A stretch of DNA of 64,000 nucleotides from Micromonospora noduli (GTDB lineage: Bacteria > Actinomycetota > Actinomycetes > Mycobacteriales > Micromonosporaceae). The notes under the pieces were generated by a model. The model saw nothing but the letters and a program-made list of their open reading frames with translations. It had not been told where the DNA came from and made no database searches. Below, one piece after another: positions 16,660-25,232 of the stretch. Location of the stretch: the NCBI RefSeq assembly GCF_003264365.1, contig NZ_PYAK01000006.1, forward strand, positions 124,001 to 188,000, written 5' to 3'. Each line of letters begins with the position of its first letter. Position 1 is the first letter of the stretch. The position numbers and the translations under genes are program-made.

Positions 16660-17138
16660 CAGCGGCCCACCGGCCCTTCCGCTCGCGTGTCACGCAGATA
16701 ATTGATCAAATTCGGACTCTCCGGCAGCAGCATGTGCCGGACCCAGGCGGCCCGCTCGTGTTCCAGAACCGCCAACTCCCAGACGCAGCCCACCGCCGGG
16801 CGGCCCAGGTGGACGAAGTGTGCCGGGTCGTCGTCGGGACAGTCCAGCGCCGGCTGCCCGGCCGCGGCGACGCGGACCTCCACCGCGTTGTCCCACACCC
16901 AGGTGTACGCCAGCAGATAGGCACCGGTGTCCGCGCCCCGGTGCAGCACCACCCACCCGGCGGCCGGGGTGCCGTCGTCGACGATGTCCGCCAGCAGGTC
17001 GGGCAGCAGGTCGTACGCGGCCTTCTCCACCTCGGGTTCGATAAGTCGCTCCGGCTGGTCTATGTGGTAGCGCTTGAGTTGCCGGCCGCCGATCAGCACT
17101 GGTCCGGGCGTTCGTAAATCCTTGTCGCGAAATGCCAT
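16659..17138 (-). CDS. Unknown protein coupled to DUF1579-like gene
   Basis: A 159-residue soluble protein beginning MAFRDKDLRTPGPVLIGGRQLKRYHI. The middle contains AGWVVLHRGADTGAYLLAYTWVWDN and the end HERAAWVRHMLLPESPNLINYL. I do not recognise the family. It overlaps the downstream gene by one base and is divergent from the WYL regulator at 17183, whose presumed operator (17162-17178) lies between the two starts, so both directions may be controlled together. A TTG ten codons upstream is a weaker alternative start. Confidence 0.72.
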   Translation of the reverse strand: MAFRDKDLRTPGPVLIGGRQLKRYHIDQPERLIEPEVEKAAYDLLPDLLADIVDDGTPAAGWVVLHRGADTGAYLLAYTWVWDNAVEVRVAAAGQPALDCPDDDPAHFVHLGRPAVGCVWELAVLEHERAAWVRHMLLPESPNLINYLRDTRAEGPVGR

Positions 17139-17161
17139 GCCGGGACGGTAGGACGGGTCCC

Positions 17162-17178
17162 CTGACAACTAGTGTCAG
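17162..17178. promoter_or_regulatory. Palindromic operator next to WYL regulator
   Basis: CTGACA-ACTAG-TGTCAG, a perfect 6-bp-arm palindrome, lies four bases before the GTG of the WYL regulator and 23 bases before the divergent start. WYL/YafY-type regulators commonly act on their own promoter, so this is the likely binding site. Confidence 0.55.
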
Positions 17179-17182
17179 TGAA

Positions 17183-18160
17183 GTGCGGGCTTCTCGACTT
17201 CTCTCCGTCCTGCTGCTGCTCCAGTCGCACGGGCGGCTGACCGCCGCGCAGCTCGCCGAGCGGTTGGCCGTCTCGCCCCGCACCATCTACCGGGACGTCG
17301 AGTCGCTGCACGCCGCCGGCATCCCGCTCTACGGCGAGGCCGGGCACACCGGCGGCTACCAACTGGTCGACGGCTGGCGGACCCGGCTGACCGGGCTGAC
17401 CGCCGAGGAGGCCGACCGGCTGTTCCTCGCCGGGCTGCCCGGCCCCGCCGACGAGTTGGGCTACGGCGACGTGGTGGCGGCCCTGCAACTCAAGCTGCAC
17501 GCCGCGCTGCCCGCGCCGCTGCGCGACCGGGCGACCCGACTGCAACAGCGCTTCCACCTGGACACTCCCGGGTGGTATGCCGACGGCGACGCCTCCCCCG
17601 AGCTGGCTCGCACGGCCGAGGCGGTCTGGCGGCAGCACCGCGTCGAGGTGCGCTACCGCGGCTGGAACGGCGAGGTGACCCGGGTCCTGGAGCCGTACGG
17701 CCTGGTGCTCAAGGGCGGCCGTTGGTATGTGGTGGCCGACCAGCCCGGCCGGGGCGCGCCGGCGACCTACCGGGTCAACCAGATCCTCGCGTTGACCCCA
17801 CTGGCGCAGGAGTTCGACCGACCCGCCGACTTCGACCTGCCGTCCTGGTGGCGGGCGCACGTGGTGCAGTTCCGGGCCCGGCTGCACCGCGACGAGGCCC
17901 ACGTCCGGCTCTCCCCCGCCGGACGGGAGCGGTTGCGCGAGGTCGGCAGCGACCCGGTGGTGACCGCGATGGACAGCAGCGCCGGGCCACCGGACGCGCG
18001 CGGCTGGGTGACCGCGGTACTGCCGATCGAGTCGCTCACCCACGCCCACGGTGACCTGCTGCGCCTCGGTGCCGACGTCGAGGTGCTCACCCCGGTGGCG
18101 CTGCGCGAACGGCTGGCCGCCACTGCCGCCGGGCTCGCCGCGCTCTACTCCCCCGCCTGA
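17183..18160 (+). CDS. WYL-domain (YafY-type) transcriptional regulator
   Basis: A 325-residue regulator. Residues about 1-55 are a winged helix (RLLSVLLLLQSHGRLTAAQL, then AVSPRTIYRDVESL). The central part carries the WYL domain, with YGLVLKGGRWYVVADQ supplying the W-Y-V motif and a downstream TYRVNQILAL segment; a WCX-like extension follows. WYL domains bind ligands, sometimes nucleic acids, and switch the regulator. The start is a GTG directly after the palindrome at 17162-17178. It is divergent from two coupled unknown genes that are the probable targets. Confidence 0.87.
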   Translation: MRASRLLSVLLLLQSHGRLTAAQLAERLAVSPRTIYRDVESLHAAGIPLYGEAGHTGGYQLVDGWRTRLTGLTAEEADRLFLAGLPGPADELGYGDVVAALQLKLHAALPAPLRDRATRLQQRFHLDTPGWYADGDASPELARTAEAVWRQHRVEVRYRGWNGEVTRVLEPYGLVLKGGRWYVVADQPGRGAPATYRVNQILALTPLAQEFDRPADFDLPSWWRAHVVQFRARLHRDEAHVRLSPAGRERLREVGSDPVVTAMDSSAGPPDARGWVTAVLPIESLTHAHGDLLRLGADVEVLTPVALRERLAATAAGLAALYSPA

Positions 18161-18163
18161 ACA

Positions 18164-18197
18164 GCCCCGACCGTCTCCACAGTGGAAGGGTCGGGGG
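18164..18197 (+). terminator. Nested hairpin after WYL regulator
   Basis: CCCCGACC (18165-18172) pairs with GGTCGGGG (18189-18196), and inside it TCCAC pairs with GTGGA. It begins four bases after the stop codon at 18160, so it probably ends the regulator transcript before the ABC operon. Confidence 0.6.
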
Positions 18198-18252
18198 CGT
18201 CGATTGTCGTCACGGTGTGCCACCCTGGGACGGTCATCAATGGTCACCGGAG

Positions 18253-18885
18253 GTGAGGGTCACGTTACGGCTACGCGCACTGGTCGCCGTCCCCGGCACC
18301 GGGCCGGTGACCCTGGACGTTCCCGCCGGCACGCTCGCCGCCCTGGTGGCGCCGCCCCGGTTCGGCACGGCGGTCGCCCGGGTGCTGGCCGGGCTGGCCC
18401 CGCCGGTGACCGGTCGCGTCCTCGTCGGCGACCGGGACGTCACCAGCCTGCCGCCGCCCCGCCGGCAGATCGGCTATGTGCCCGCCGGTGGCGCGCTGCT
18501 GCCGCAGCTCACCGTGCGGCGCAACATCGAGTACGGCCAGCGCAAACGCGAACGGGTGCACGAGGTGGCGAACGACTGGACGGCCACAGTGGTCGACCGG
18601 CTGGAGTTGGCGCTCTCCCTCGCCCTGCTGCCGCACCAGATCTCCGACGCCCAGCGCTTCCGGGTGGCGCTCGCTCGAGCGGCGGCCTGCCTGCCCGAGG
18701 TGATGGTGGTCGACCTGCCGGCCGGTTCGGCGGGCGACAGCCGCCTCGGTGACCTGATGCCTCGTCTCTCGCCGCCGGACGCCCCGGGGGTGGCGGTGCT
18801 GGTCTGCACCGCCGACCCGGCGACCCTGGCCGAGATACCGGTGCGGCACGAGCTGGTCACCGAGCCGAGCGAGGCGGCCCGATGA
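18253..18885 (+). CDS. Degenerate ABC transporter ATPase homologue (predicted pseudo-ATPase)
   Basis: A 210-residue protein aligning end to end with sugar-importer-type ABC ATPases but lacking the working residues. The Walker A position reads LVAPPRFGTA instead of GxxGxGK(S/T). The Q-loop region RRQIGYVPAGGALLPQLTVRRNIEYG-like has no loop glutamine. The signature is ISDAQRFRVALARA instead of LSGGQ. Walker B is VMVVDLP, with Leu for the catalytic Glu. The switch position is CTADP with no His. It overlaps the next gene by four bases. ATP hydrolysis is unlikely; a scaffold or sensor role is inferred. The GTG at 18217 is an alternative start. Confidence 0.8.
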   Translation: MRVTLRLRALVAVPGTGPVTLDVPAGTLAALVAPPRFGTAVARVLAGLAPPVTGRVLVGDRDVTSLPPPRRQIGYVPAGGALLPQLTVRRNIEYGQRKRERVHEVANDWTATVVDRLELALSLALLPHQISDAQRFRVALARAAACLPEVMVVDLPAGSAGDSRLGDLMPRLSPPDAPGVAVLVCTADPATLAEIPVRHELVTEPSEAAR

Positions 18886-20159
18886 GGCCGGCCGCCCGGG
18901 TGAGTCGCCGTACGCTGCTGCGCGCCGCCGCCGCGGGCGCCACCGCCCTGACCGCCGGCTGCTCCGGCGGAACCCGGTCGGTGCAGGTCGCGGTGGTCTG
19001 GAGCACCAGCGAGCTGGACCGGTTCCGCGAGGTCGTCGCCGGCTACCCCGCCCAGGTGCAGGTGATCAGCGCCGGTAACGACATCGACGCGTTCCTGCGT
19101 GCCCGACACCTCGCCGGCACCAGCCCGGACGTGGCGATCCTGCCGCGCCCCGGCCTGGTCACCGAGTACGCCCAGCGCGGCTGGCTGAGCCCGGTGCGCC
19201 CGTCCACCGACTACGCCGTGCGCGTCGAGCTGAGCGATCTGCTGATGACCGAGAGCGAACGCTACGGCGTGTGGGTCAAGGCGGCGCACAAGTCGCTGGT
19301 CTGGCACCTGCCCTCCATGCTGCCCGCGCCGCCGACCACCTGGGACGAACTGCTCCAGCGGACCAGGGAGCTCGCCGCGCGCGCTCGACGCGACGGCGGC
19401 CCGGTGCCCCTGGCCATCGGCGCCGCGGACGGCTGGGTGCTGACCGACTGGTTCGAGAACGTCCTGGCCGACATGGCACCCGACAGCTACTACGCCCTCG
19501 CCCAACAGGGCGCCGACTGGCAGGACAAGCCGGTACGCGACGCCCTGGACCGCCTCGCCGGGCTGTGGAGCATCGACGGCGCGTTCGTCGGCGGCGGCCG
19601 TCGTGCCCTGCTCACCCAGTACGAGGAGTCGGTGATCCAGGTGGTGCATGCCCGACGGGCGGTGATGCTCCTCGGAGCCGACTTCACCGCCGACGTCGTC
19701 CGTCCATTCCAACGCGGCCCGGAGGCACCTGTCACGTTCCGGTTCCCGGGCGCCCAGCCGGGCGGCGGTCCTCTGATCGTCGGTGGAGACGCGGCGGTAG
19801 CGTTCGCCGACGCCCAGGGCGGGGTCGAGCTGGTCGAATGGCTCGCCAGGGCCGACTCGTTCCAGCCGTGGCTACGCCAAGGCGGTTACCTGTCGCCCAA
19901 CACCAATGTCTCGATCACCAGCTACACCGACGGCGTCGGCAAGCAACTCGCCACGGAGATGCGGGCCCCCGGCACCCTGCGTTTCGACCTTTCCGACCAA
20001 CTGCGCGGGGCGTTCACCGGCTCGGACGGGGTCGGGATCTGGCGGATCATGCAGGGTTTCTTCGCCGACGTCACCGACGGGGTCCCTGCCAGCGAGGCGA
20101 TCCGCCGGGCCACCGGCCTGCTCGCCGCGGCGGCCCGCAGCGTGGGGGGCGGTCGATGA
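18882..20159 (+). CDS. Lipoprotein extracellular solute-binding protein
   Basis: A 425-residue exported lipoprotein. The N-terminus has a twin-arginine SRRTLLRAAAAG stretch, and TAGC forms the lipobox, so the mature protein should be anchored outside the membrane. The body is of the extracellular solute-binding (sugar type) family, with WYVWVKAAHKSLVWHL-like and TWDELLQRTRELA segments and a late GGYLSPN. The ligand cannot be read from sequence. Its ATG overlaps the stop of the pseudo-ATPase gene, and its stop overlaps the permease start. Confidence 0.86.
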   Translation: MRPAARVSRRTLLRAAAAGATALTAGCSGGTRSVQVAVVWSTSELDRFREVVAGYPAQVQVISAGNDIDAFLRARHLAGTSPDVAILPRPGLVTEYAQRGWLSPVRPSTDYAVRVELSDLLMTESERYGVWVKAAHKSLVWHLPSMLPAPPTTWDELLQRTRELAARARRDGGPVPLAIGAADGWVLTDWFENVLADMAPDSYYALAQQGADWQDKPVRDALDRLAGLWSIDGAFVGGGRRALLTQYEESVIQVVHARRAVMLLGADFTADVVRPFQRGPEAPVTFRFPGAQPGGGPLIVGGDAAVAFADAQGGVELVEWLARADSFQPWLRQGGYLSPNTNVSITSYTDGVGKQLATEMRAPGTLRFDLSDQLRGAFTGSDGVGIWRIMQGFFADVTDGVPASEAIRRATGLLAAAARSVGGGR

Positions 20160-21925
20160 GCCAGGTGCGGGTCCTCGGCGAGCTGGCGGTCCTCGACGAC
20201 GTCGGTCCGGCCCGACGGGGTCGGGCCTATCCGGCGGCGGGGGCCACGTCGGCCCTGCTGCTGCCGGCCGCGGTGCTGCTCGGCGGGCTGGTCCTGTGGC
20301 CGGTGCTGCGGACCATGCACGCCAGCGTCACCACCGACGGTCGCTGGGTCGGCGCGGCGCACTTCCGGACCGCGCTCGCCGCCCCGGGCACCGGCGCGGT
20401 GGTCGGCAGGACGGTCCTCTGGGCCCTGCTGGTGCCGGCGGTGGTGACGGCACTGGGCTATCTGCTCGCCGCCGCGTCGCGCCGCTCCCAGGAGGGCGGC
20501 CTGGTCCGGTTGATCCTCCTGGTGCCGGTGGCGTTGCCGCTGGTCGTCACCGGGGTCACCTTCCGGCTGATGTACGACCCGGACCCGAGCCGGGGGCTGG
20601 CCACACTGGTCGCGACCCGACTGACCGGCCGCCCGGTCGAGGACGCGCCGCAGTTGCTCGGGCCGGGGATGGTCACCGTCGCGTTGATGTCGGCGTTCGT
20701 CTGGGCCTGGGTCGGGTTGGCGGTGCTGGTCTTCCGGTCCGCGCTGGACGCGGTGCCGCCGAGCCTCGCCGACGCGGTCCGCGCCTACGGCGGTACGCGT
20801 CGCCACGTGCTGTGGGACGCGCAGTGGCGGCCACTGTTACTGCGGACGACCGCTGTGGTCTTCGCGTTGGTGGCGGTCGGCACCAGCCGCACGTTCGATT
20901 TGATCCTGGTGATGACCCCCGGCTCGGTCCGCGACGAGGCCTCGGTGCTGGCGCTGCGGATCTGGCAGACGTCCGGGGGCACCACCACCACCGGCGACGG
21001 CGCCGCGCTCGGCGTGGTGTGGCTGGTGGCGGTGATCGGCGGAATCATGGTGGCCGCGCTCTTCGTCCGGCAGGCCTGGCCCCCGCCGCGCGTCGAGGCG
21101 GCACCGGAGCCCGCCCCGCTCGCCCCGCCCCGGCGGGTGTTCCGGCTGCTCGCGGCGGGTGCCGCGATCGCCTGGCTGGTGCCGCTGGCGGTGCTGGTCG
21201 CCACGTCGGCGCACGGCCGGGTGGACGCCGCCGCGCGAGGCTGGTGGTCGGCGCCGCCGAATGGCGAGTCCTACCGCGACCTGGTCACCGGCACCGAGCT
21301 GTGGCGCACGTTGGGCTTCACCCTGCTGCTGGCCACCGCGGTGACCGCCACGGTGCTGGTGGTCGCGCTGCTGGCCGCGTACCCGTTGGCCTGGTTGACC
21401 GGGCCGGCCGCGCAGGCCACCGGGCTGCTGCTGCTGGCGGCCAGCGTCGTGCCGATCCAGGTCATCGCCGGGCCGGTCAACGAGGTGCTGGGCCTGGTGC
21501 TCTCCTCCGGCACTGCCCAGGGCCTGGCCCTGGTGCACATCGCGCTGGGCGTGCCGTTCGCGGTGCTGGTGCTGCGCAACGCGTTCGCCGACCTGCCGGT
21601 GGAGCAGGTCCGCGACGCCCGGTTGGGCGGGCGTCGGTGGTGGCACACCCTGCGCCGGTTGGCCCGGCACAACCTGTCGGCGGTGGTGGCGGTCTCCGTT
21701 CTGGAGTTCGTCCAGGTCTGGAACGACCTGGTGGTGGGGCGGCTGTTCGGTGGGCCGGGGTCGTCGCCGCTCGGGCCGTTCCTGGCCGAGCAGACCCGCA
21801 GCTTCGTGAGCAACAGTGGGGCGTTGGCCGCCAGCTCGGTGCTCGCCTCGGTGCTGCCGGTGGTGCTGGTGGTCCTCTCGCGACGGCACCTGGTCGCCGG
21901 GCTCGTCTCCGGGGGTGTGCGGTGA
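20156..21925 (+). CDS. Fused two-domain ABC importer permease
   Basis: A 589-residue membrane protein made of two MalF/MalG-type permease halves in one chain: about residues 30-310 and 320-589. Each has about six membrane segments and an EAA-type cytoplasmic loop: ADAVRAYGGTRRHVLWDAQW in the first and EQVRDARLGGRRWWHTLRRL in the second. Separate MalF and MalG homologues are the norm, so the fusion is uncommon. EAA loops normally dock on the ATPase; here the only ATPase homologue in the operon is catalytically degenerate. Overlaps of four bases join it to both neighbours. Confidence 0.85.
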   Translation: MSQVRVLGELAVLDDVGPARRGRAYPAAGATSALLLPAAVLLGGLVLWPVLRTMHASVTTDGRWVGAAHFRTALAAPGTGAVVGRTVLWALLVPAVVTALGYLLAAASRRSQEGGLVRLILLVPVALPLVVTGVTFRLMYDPDPSRGLATLVATRLTGRPVEDAPQLLGPGMVTVALMSAFVWAWVGLAVLVFRSALDAVPPSLADAVRAYGGTRRHVLWDAQWRPLLLRTTAVVFALVAVGTSRTFDLILVMTPGSVRDEASVLALRIWQTSGGTTTTGDGAALGVVWLVAVIGGIMVAALFVRQAWPPPRVEAAPEPAPLAPPRRVFRLLAAGAAIAWLVPLAVLVATSAHGRVDAAARGWWSAPPNGESYRDLVTGTELWRTLGFTLLLATAVTATVLVVALLAAYPLAWLTGPAAQATGLLLLAASVVPIQVIAGPVNEVLGLVLSSGTAQGLALVHIALGVPFAVLVLRNAFADLPVEQVRDARLGGRRWWHTLRRLARHNLSAVVAVSVLEFVQVWNDLVVGRLFGGPGSSPLGPFLAEQTRSFVSNSGALAASSVLASVLPVVLVVLSRRHLVAGLVSGGVR

Positions 21926-24306
21926 TCGGGCCGGGTGGTTCGCGTGGCGGCTCGCGCTGGCCGGCGCTGATCGCGATCGGCGGCGTGGTCGGCAGCGTCC
22001 TCGCCAACGTGGCCAGCAACCTGGCCGGCAATGTCCTCTCCGAGCTGGCGGCCAGCGTGCTCGGGCCGGTGACCATGGTCCTGGCCTCCGGCGGCGTCAT
22101 CGGTTACGTGGTGTACGAGGTGCGCCGCCGCCGCGCCGGCCGGGAGGTCGACCCCGAGCCGACGGAGGTGCTCACCACCCCCGCCGCCGGGGCGCCCAAT
22201 CTGCCCTACACGGCCGAGTTCACCGGTCGTGAGGAGCACGTCGACGCGCTTGTCGGTCTCCTCGCCCGGGAGCACGCGGTGGCGGTTCTGGGCCGACGCG
22301 CGGTGGGCACCTCCGCGTGCGCGGTGCAGGCCGCGAACGAGTGCCGGGAGGATTTCCCCGACGGGCAGTACTACCTGGACCTGCGGCGGCGCGGCCGACC
22401 CCGCTCGGCCCGGCAGGTGCTCACCGCGCTGGCCCGGATCCTGGGCACCGCCCCGCCGACCTCCGGCCGGCCGGACGCGCTCGCCGCCACCGCCGACGCG
22501 CTGCGCGGTCAGCTCGACGGTCGCAAGATCGTGCTCGTGCTGGACAACGTGGACCGTCCCGACCAGGTCCGGCCACTGTTGCCGCCCACCGCCCGCACCT
22601 GCCGCCTGCTGCTCGCCGGTGGTCCGGCGCTGGTCGGTCTAGAGGGTGTGGTCGCGCACTGGATCGCCGAACCGGGCACGTCCGAGGCGGTGGAGCTGTT
22701 CGCGACGGCGGGCGGGGCCGCGCCCGCCGCCCGGGTCCGTCGCGCCGACCCGCGCACCGATCCAGCGGTACGCGAGATCGTCGACCTGTGCGGGCGGCAA
22801 CCGCGTACCGTCCGCGCGCTCGGTTACCGCACCGCTCAGCACGGCTGGCGGCACTCCGACGTGCTGGACGCGCTGCGCCGCGCCGTGCAGACGCCACCGC
22901 ACCAGCGGCTCGCCGTCTCACCAGCGGCCCGCCTGGTCACCGAACGGGACATCGCTTACCGGGTGTTGCCCCGCCAGGCCCGACGGTTGTACCGGCTGAT
23001 GTCGCTGGTCCCCGCCCCGGTGGACCGGCCCACCATCGCCGCGCTGGCCGGACGGCACCCCGAGCTGGTGACCGCACTGCTCGACCGGTTGGCCGCGGCG
23101 GCGTTCGTGGTCGGCGCGCCCGGCGACCGGTACGAGATTCGCCCCCTACTGGCCGGCAGCGCCCGACTGCACCTGCGGGACGCGGATCCGGTCCGGGCCC
23201 GGGTCGCCGCGCAGGCCCGACTGACCCGGCACCTGGCCCGCCGGGCCGAACGGCACGCGGCCAACCTGGCGGTGCTCGGCTCCGCGGGGGACCGGGAGTG
23301 GTCACTGCCGCTGGACGACGACCCGTACGGCTGGTTCGACCTGCACCAGGAGCTGCTGCTGGCGGTGGTGCGGGTGCCGGCCGGCGCGAAGGAGACACTG
23401 CCCCGCCGGGTCCGTCGGTGGTGGTTCCGGTTGGCAGTGGCGCTGTGTGGGTGGCTGGCGTACGCCGAACGGCTCGACGAGTGGGAGCAGGTCTGCCGCA
23501 CCGTGCTGGCCACCCCGACCGCCGACGACCGTCCGGAGATCGCCGGGTGGGCGCACAACGAGCTGGGGGTGCTGCGTCGACGCCGGCACGACCCGCAGGG
23601 GGCGGCGGCCGCGCTCACCCTCGCGGTCAACGAGCGGGGGCGGCGGGGCAACGCCCAGGCGCGGATGAACCTCGGCCTGGCCCTGCTCGACCTGGGGCAG
23701 CTCGACGACGCGGTGGAGCACCTGGAGATGTCGCGTCGACACCGCTCCGGCGCCGACCGGGCCGGGCACGCCCTCACCGAGCTGGGCCTGGGCGCGGCCC
23801 AACTGGCGCGGGGCGAACCGGACACCGCGCACCACCACCTGGTGCGGGCGGCCAACACGTTCCGGTCGGTGGGCGACGCGCGCGGGTACGCGGCGGCGCT
23901 GACGAACCTGGTGCTGGTGCACGCGGCGCTCGGCGAGCACCTGGACGCCGCCCAGGCGTGGCGGGCCGCACTGCGCGAGTACGAGTCGGTCAACGACCAG
24001 ACCAGCCGGGCGACAGCGCTGCTCAACGCCGGGGCGACGCTGCTGAGCAGCACCCCGGGGCAGGCGCGGACGGCGTACGAGCTGCTGGCCGAGAGCCGCC
24101 GGCTGCGCGAGGAGACCCGGCCGACCGCCGGGCTGGCGCGTACCCTGCTCTACCTGGGTGACGCCTGCGCCGCGCTGGGCGAGCCGGCCGACGCGCGGCA
24201 GCACTGGGCGGACGCGGCGGCGGTGGCCGAGGAGGTCGCCGACGCCCAGGGGTTGGCCGCCGCCGACGCCCGCCTCGAAGACGATGCTAGCGACCGCGTG
24301 ACGTAG
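21922..24306 (+). CDS. Membrane-anchored STAND/NB-ARC-like protein with TPR repeats
   Basis: A 794-residue protein. Residues about 14-65 are hydrophobic with an Asn/Ala-rich turn (one or two membrane passes), followed by basic RRRRAGR. Residues about 100-350 form an NB-ARC-like module: FTGREEHVDAL, then VLGRRAVGTSACAV where active relatives have GxxGxGKT, so the lysine is replaced by Thr, then Walker B KIVLVLDNV. A winged-helix-like part follows, then TPR helices from about 540 to 780 (NELGVLRRRR, ARMNLGLALLDLGQLDDA). The GTG start overlaps the permease stop by four bases. A signalling role coupled to the transporter is an inference. Confidence 0.8.
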   Translation: MIGPGGSRGGSRWPALIAIGGVVGSVLANVASNLAGNVLSELAASVLGPVTMVLASGGVIGYVVYEVRRRRAGREVDPEPTEVLTTPAAGAPNLPYTAEFTGREEHVDALVGLLAREHAVAVLGRRAVGTSACAVQAANECREDFPDGQYYLDLRRRGRPRSARQVLTALARILGTAPPTSGRPDALAATADALRGQLDGRKIVLVLDNVDRPDQVRPLLPPTARTCRLLLAGGPALVGLEGVVAHWIAEPGTSEAVELFATAGGAAPAARVRRADPRTDPAVREIVDLCGRQPRTVRALGYRTAQHGWRHSDVLDALRRAVQTPPHQRLAVSPAARLVTERDIAYRVLPRQARRLYRLMSLVPAPVDRPTIAALAGRHPELVTALLDRLAAAAFVVGAPGDRYEIRPLLAGSARLHLRDADPVRARVAAQARLTRHLARRAERHAANLAVLGSAGDREWSLPLDDDPYGWFDLHQELLLAVVRVPAGAKETLPRRVRRWWFRLAVALCGWLAYAERLDEWEQVCRTVLATPTADDRPEIAGWAHNELGVLRRRRHDPQGAAAALTLAVNERGRRGNAQARMNLGLALLDLGQLDDAVEHLEMSRRHRSGADRAGHALTELGLGAAQLARGEPDTAHHHLVRAANTFRSVGDARGYAAALTNLVLVHAALGEHLDAAQAWRAALREYESVNDQTSRATALLNAGATLLSSTPGQARTAYELLAESRRLREETRPTAGLARTLLYLGDACAALGEPADARQHWADAAAVAEEVADAQGLAAADARLEDDASDRVT

Positions 24307-24392
24307 GTCGCCCACGGTGGCCGCTGGCACAGGTCTGGGAGACTGGACTTTAGATTTGCTTTGTTACTCATTGTTGCCTAAAGCGAGCAATT

Positions 24393-25232
24393 ATGGGCGG
24401 GTTTTATTGCATTTCGGAGTTCGCGGAACGCATTGGTCGTTCCGCGAGCACGGTGCGCCGATGGGAAGCTGAGGGCCGGATTGTCGCCAGACGAACCCCC
24501 ACCGGCCAGCGGTACTTCGACGAGTCCGATGTGTGCGCCGTGCTCACTCCCGGTTTTTCGCGAGACGACCGGAAGGTGATCGTTTACTGTCGGGTGTCTT
24601 CCGCCGGACAGCGCGACGACCTTGCGTCGCAGCGCACCGCCATGGAGACGTTCTGCCTAGCCCGAGGGCTGGCCGTGCACGAGTGGGTCAGTGAGATCGG
24701 CGGTGGTATGGATTTGCTGCGGCCCAAGCTTCTCAACGTCATGAGCCGAGTAAAGGCCGGGCAGGTGTCGACGCTGGTCATCGCCCACGAGGACCGCGAT
24801 GGCCGACATCACCGCCAGCCGGGAGTCGGCGAAGGCGGTGGTACGTCGGGCGGTTGGGCGTCATACCGCAGACCCCGCCGCGCGCAGACGGCTGTTGGGG
24901 CTGCTCAAGACCAACAAATGGTCCGGCGACGCATATCTGGCCCGGCAGATGCGCAAGCACTGGCGGCGCGGGCACAACCACACCCACAACCAAATCGTGG
25001 TGCGCGCCGACAAGCACCACACCCATGTCGACGGCAACGGCCTTCTGTGGCTGGCCGTGCCGGGGCTCGTGCGGCGTCAGCTCGTGCGTATCCCGCTGAA
25101 TACCACCGTCGCGCCGAGGGGCACGCTGCGGCTGATCCTGCGCGGCGACCGGGTCGAGGTCCACTACCAGATCGACGCCGCCACCATGAAGACCTCACAG
25201 CGTCCGTGCGGCGGAGCGACGATCGGCGTTGA
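24393..25232 (+). pseudogene. Truncated IS607-type serine recombinase (tnpA)
   Basis: The first 50 residues are a MerR-like helix-turn-helix (ISEFAERIGRSASTVRRWEA). A resolvase catalytic domain follows, with YCRVSSAGQRDDLASQ holding the catalytic serine and LVIAHEDR the end of the recognisable domain. Normal relatives continue with a DR(L)xRFGF-type motif and about 70 more residues. Here the frame instead runs on through the tnpB region in another frame to 25232, which gives meaningless sequence. It is probably inactive for transposition. Confidence 0.75.

Noticed and set aside
18253..18885. Frameshifted or disrupted ABC ATPase pseudogene
   Set aside because: The frame is open over the full family length, overlaps both neighbours as in intact operons and keeps alignable sequence; only catalytic residues are lost.
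24800..25232. tnpA reading frame continuing 140 codons into the tnpB region
   Set aside because: The extension is in a different frame from tnpB and shows no domain; it is read-through after the deletion, not a real fusion.
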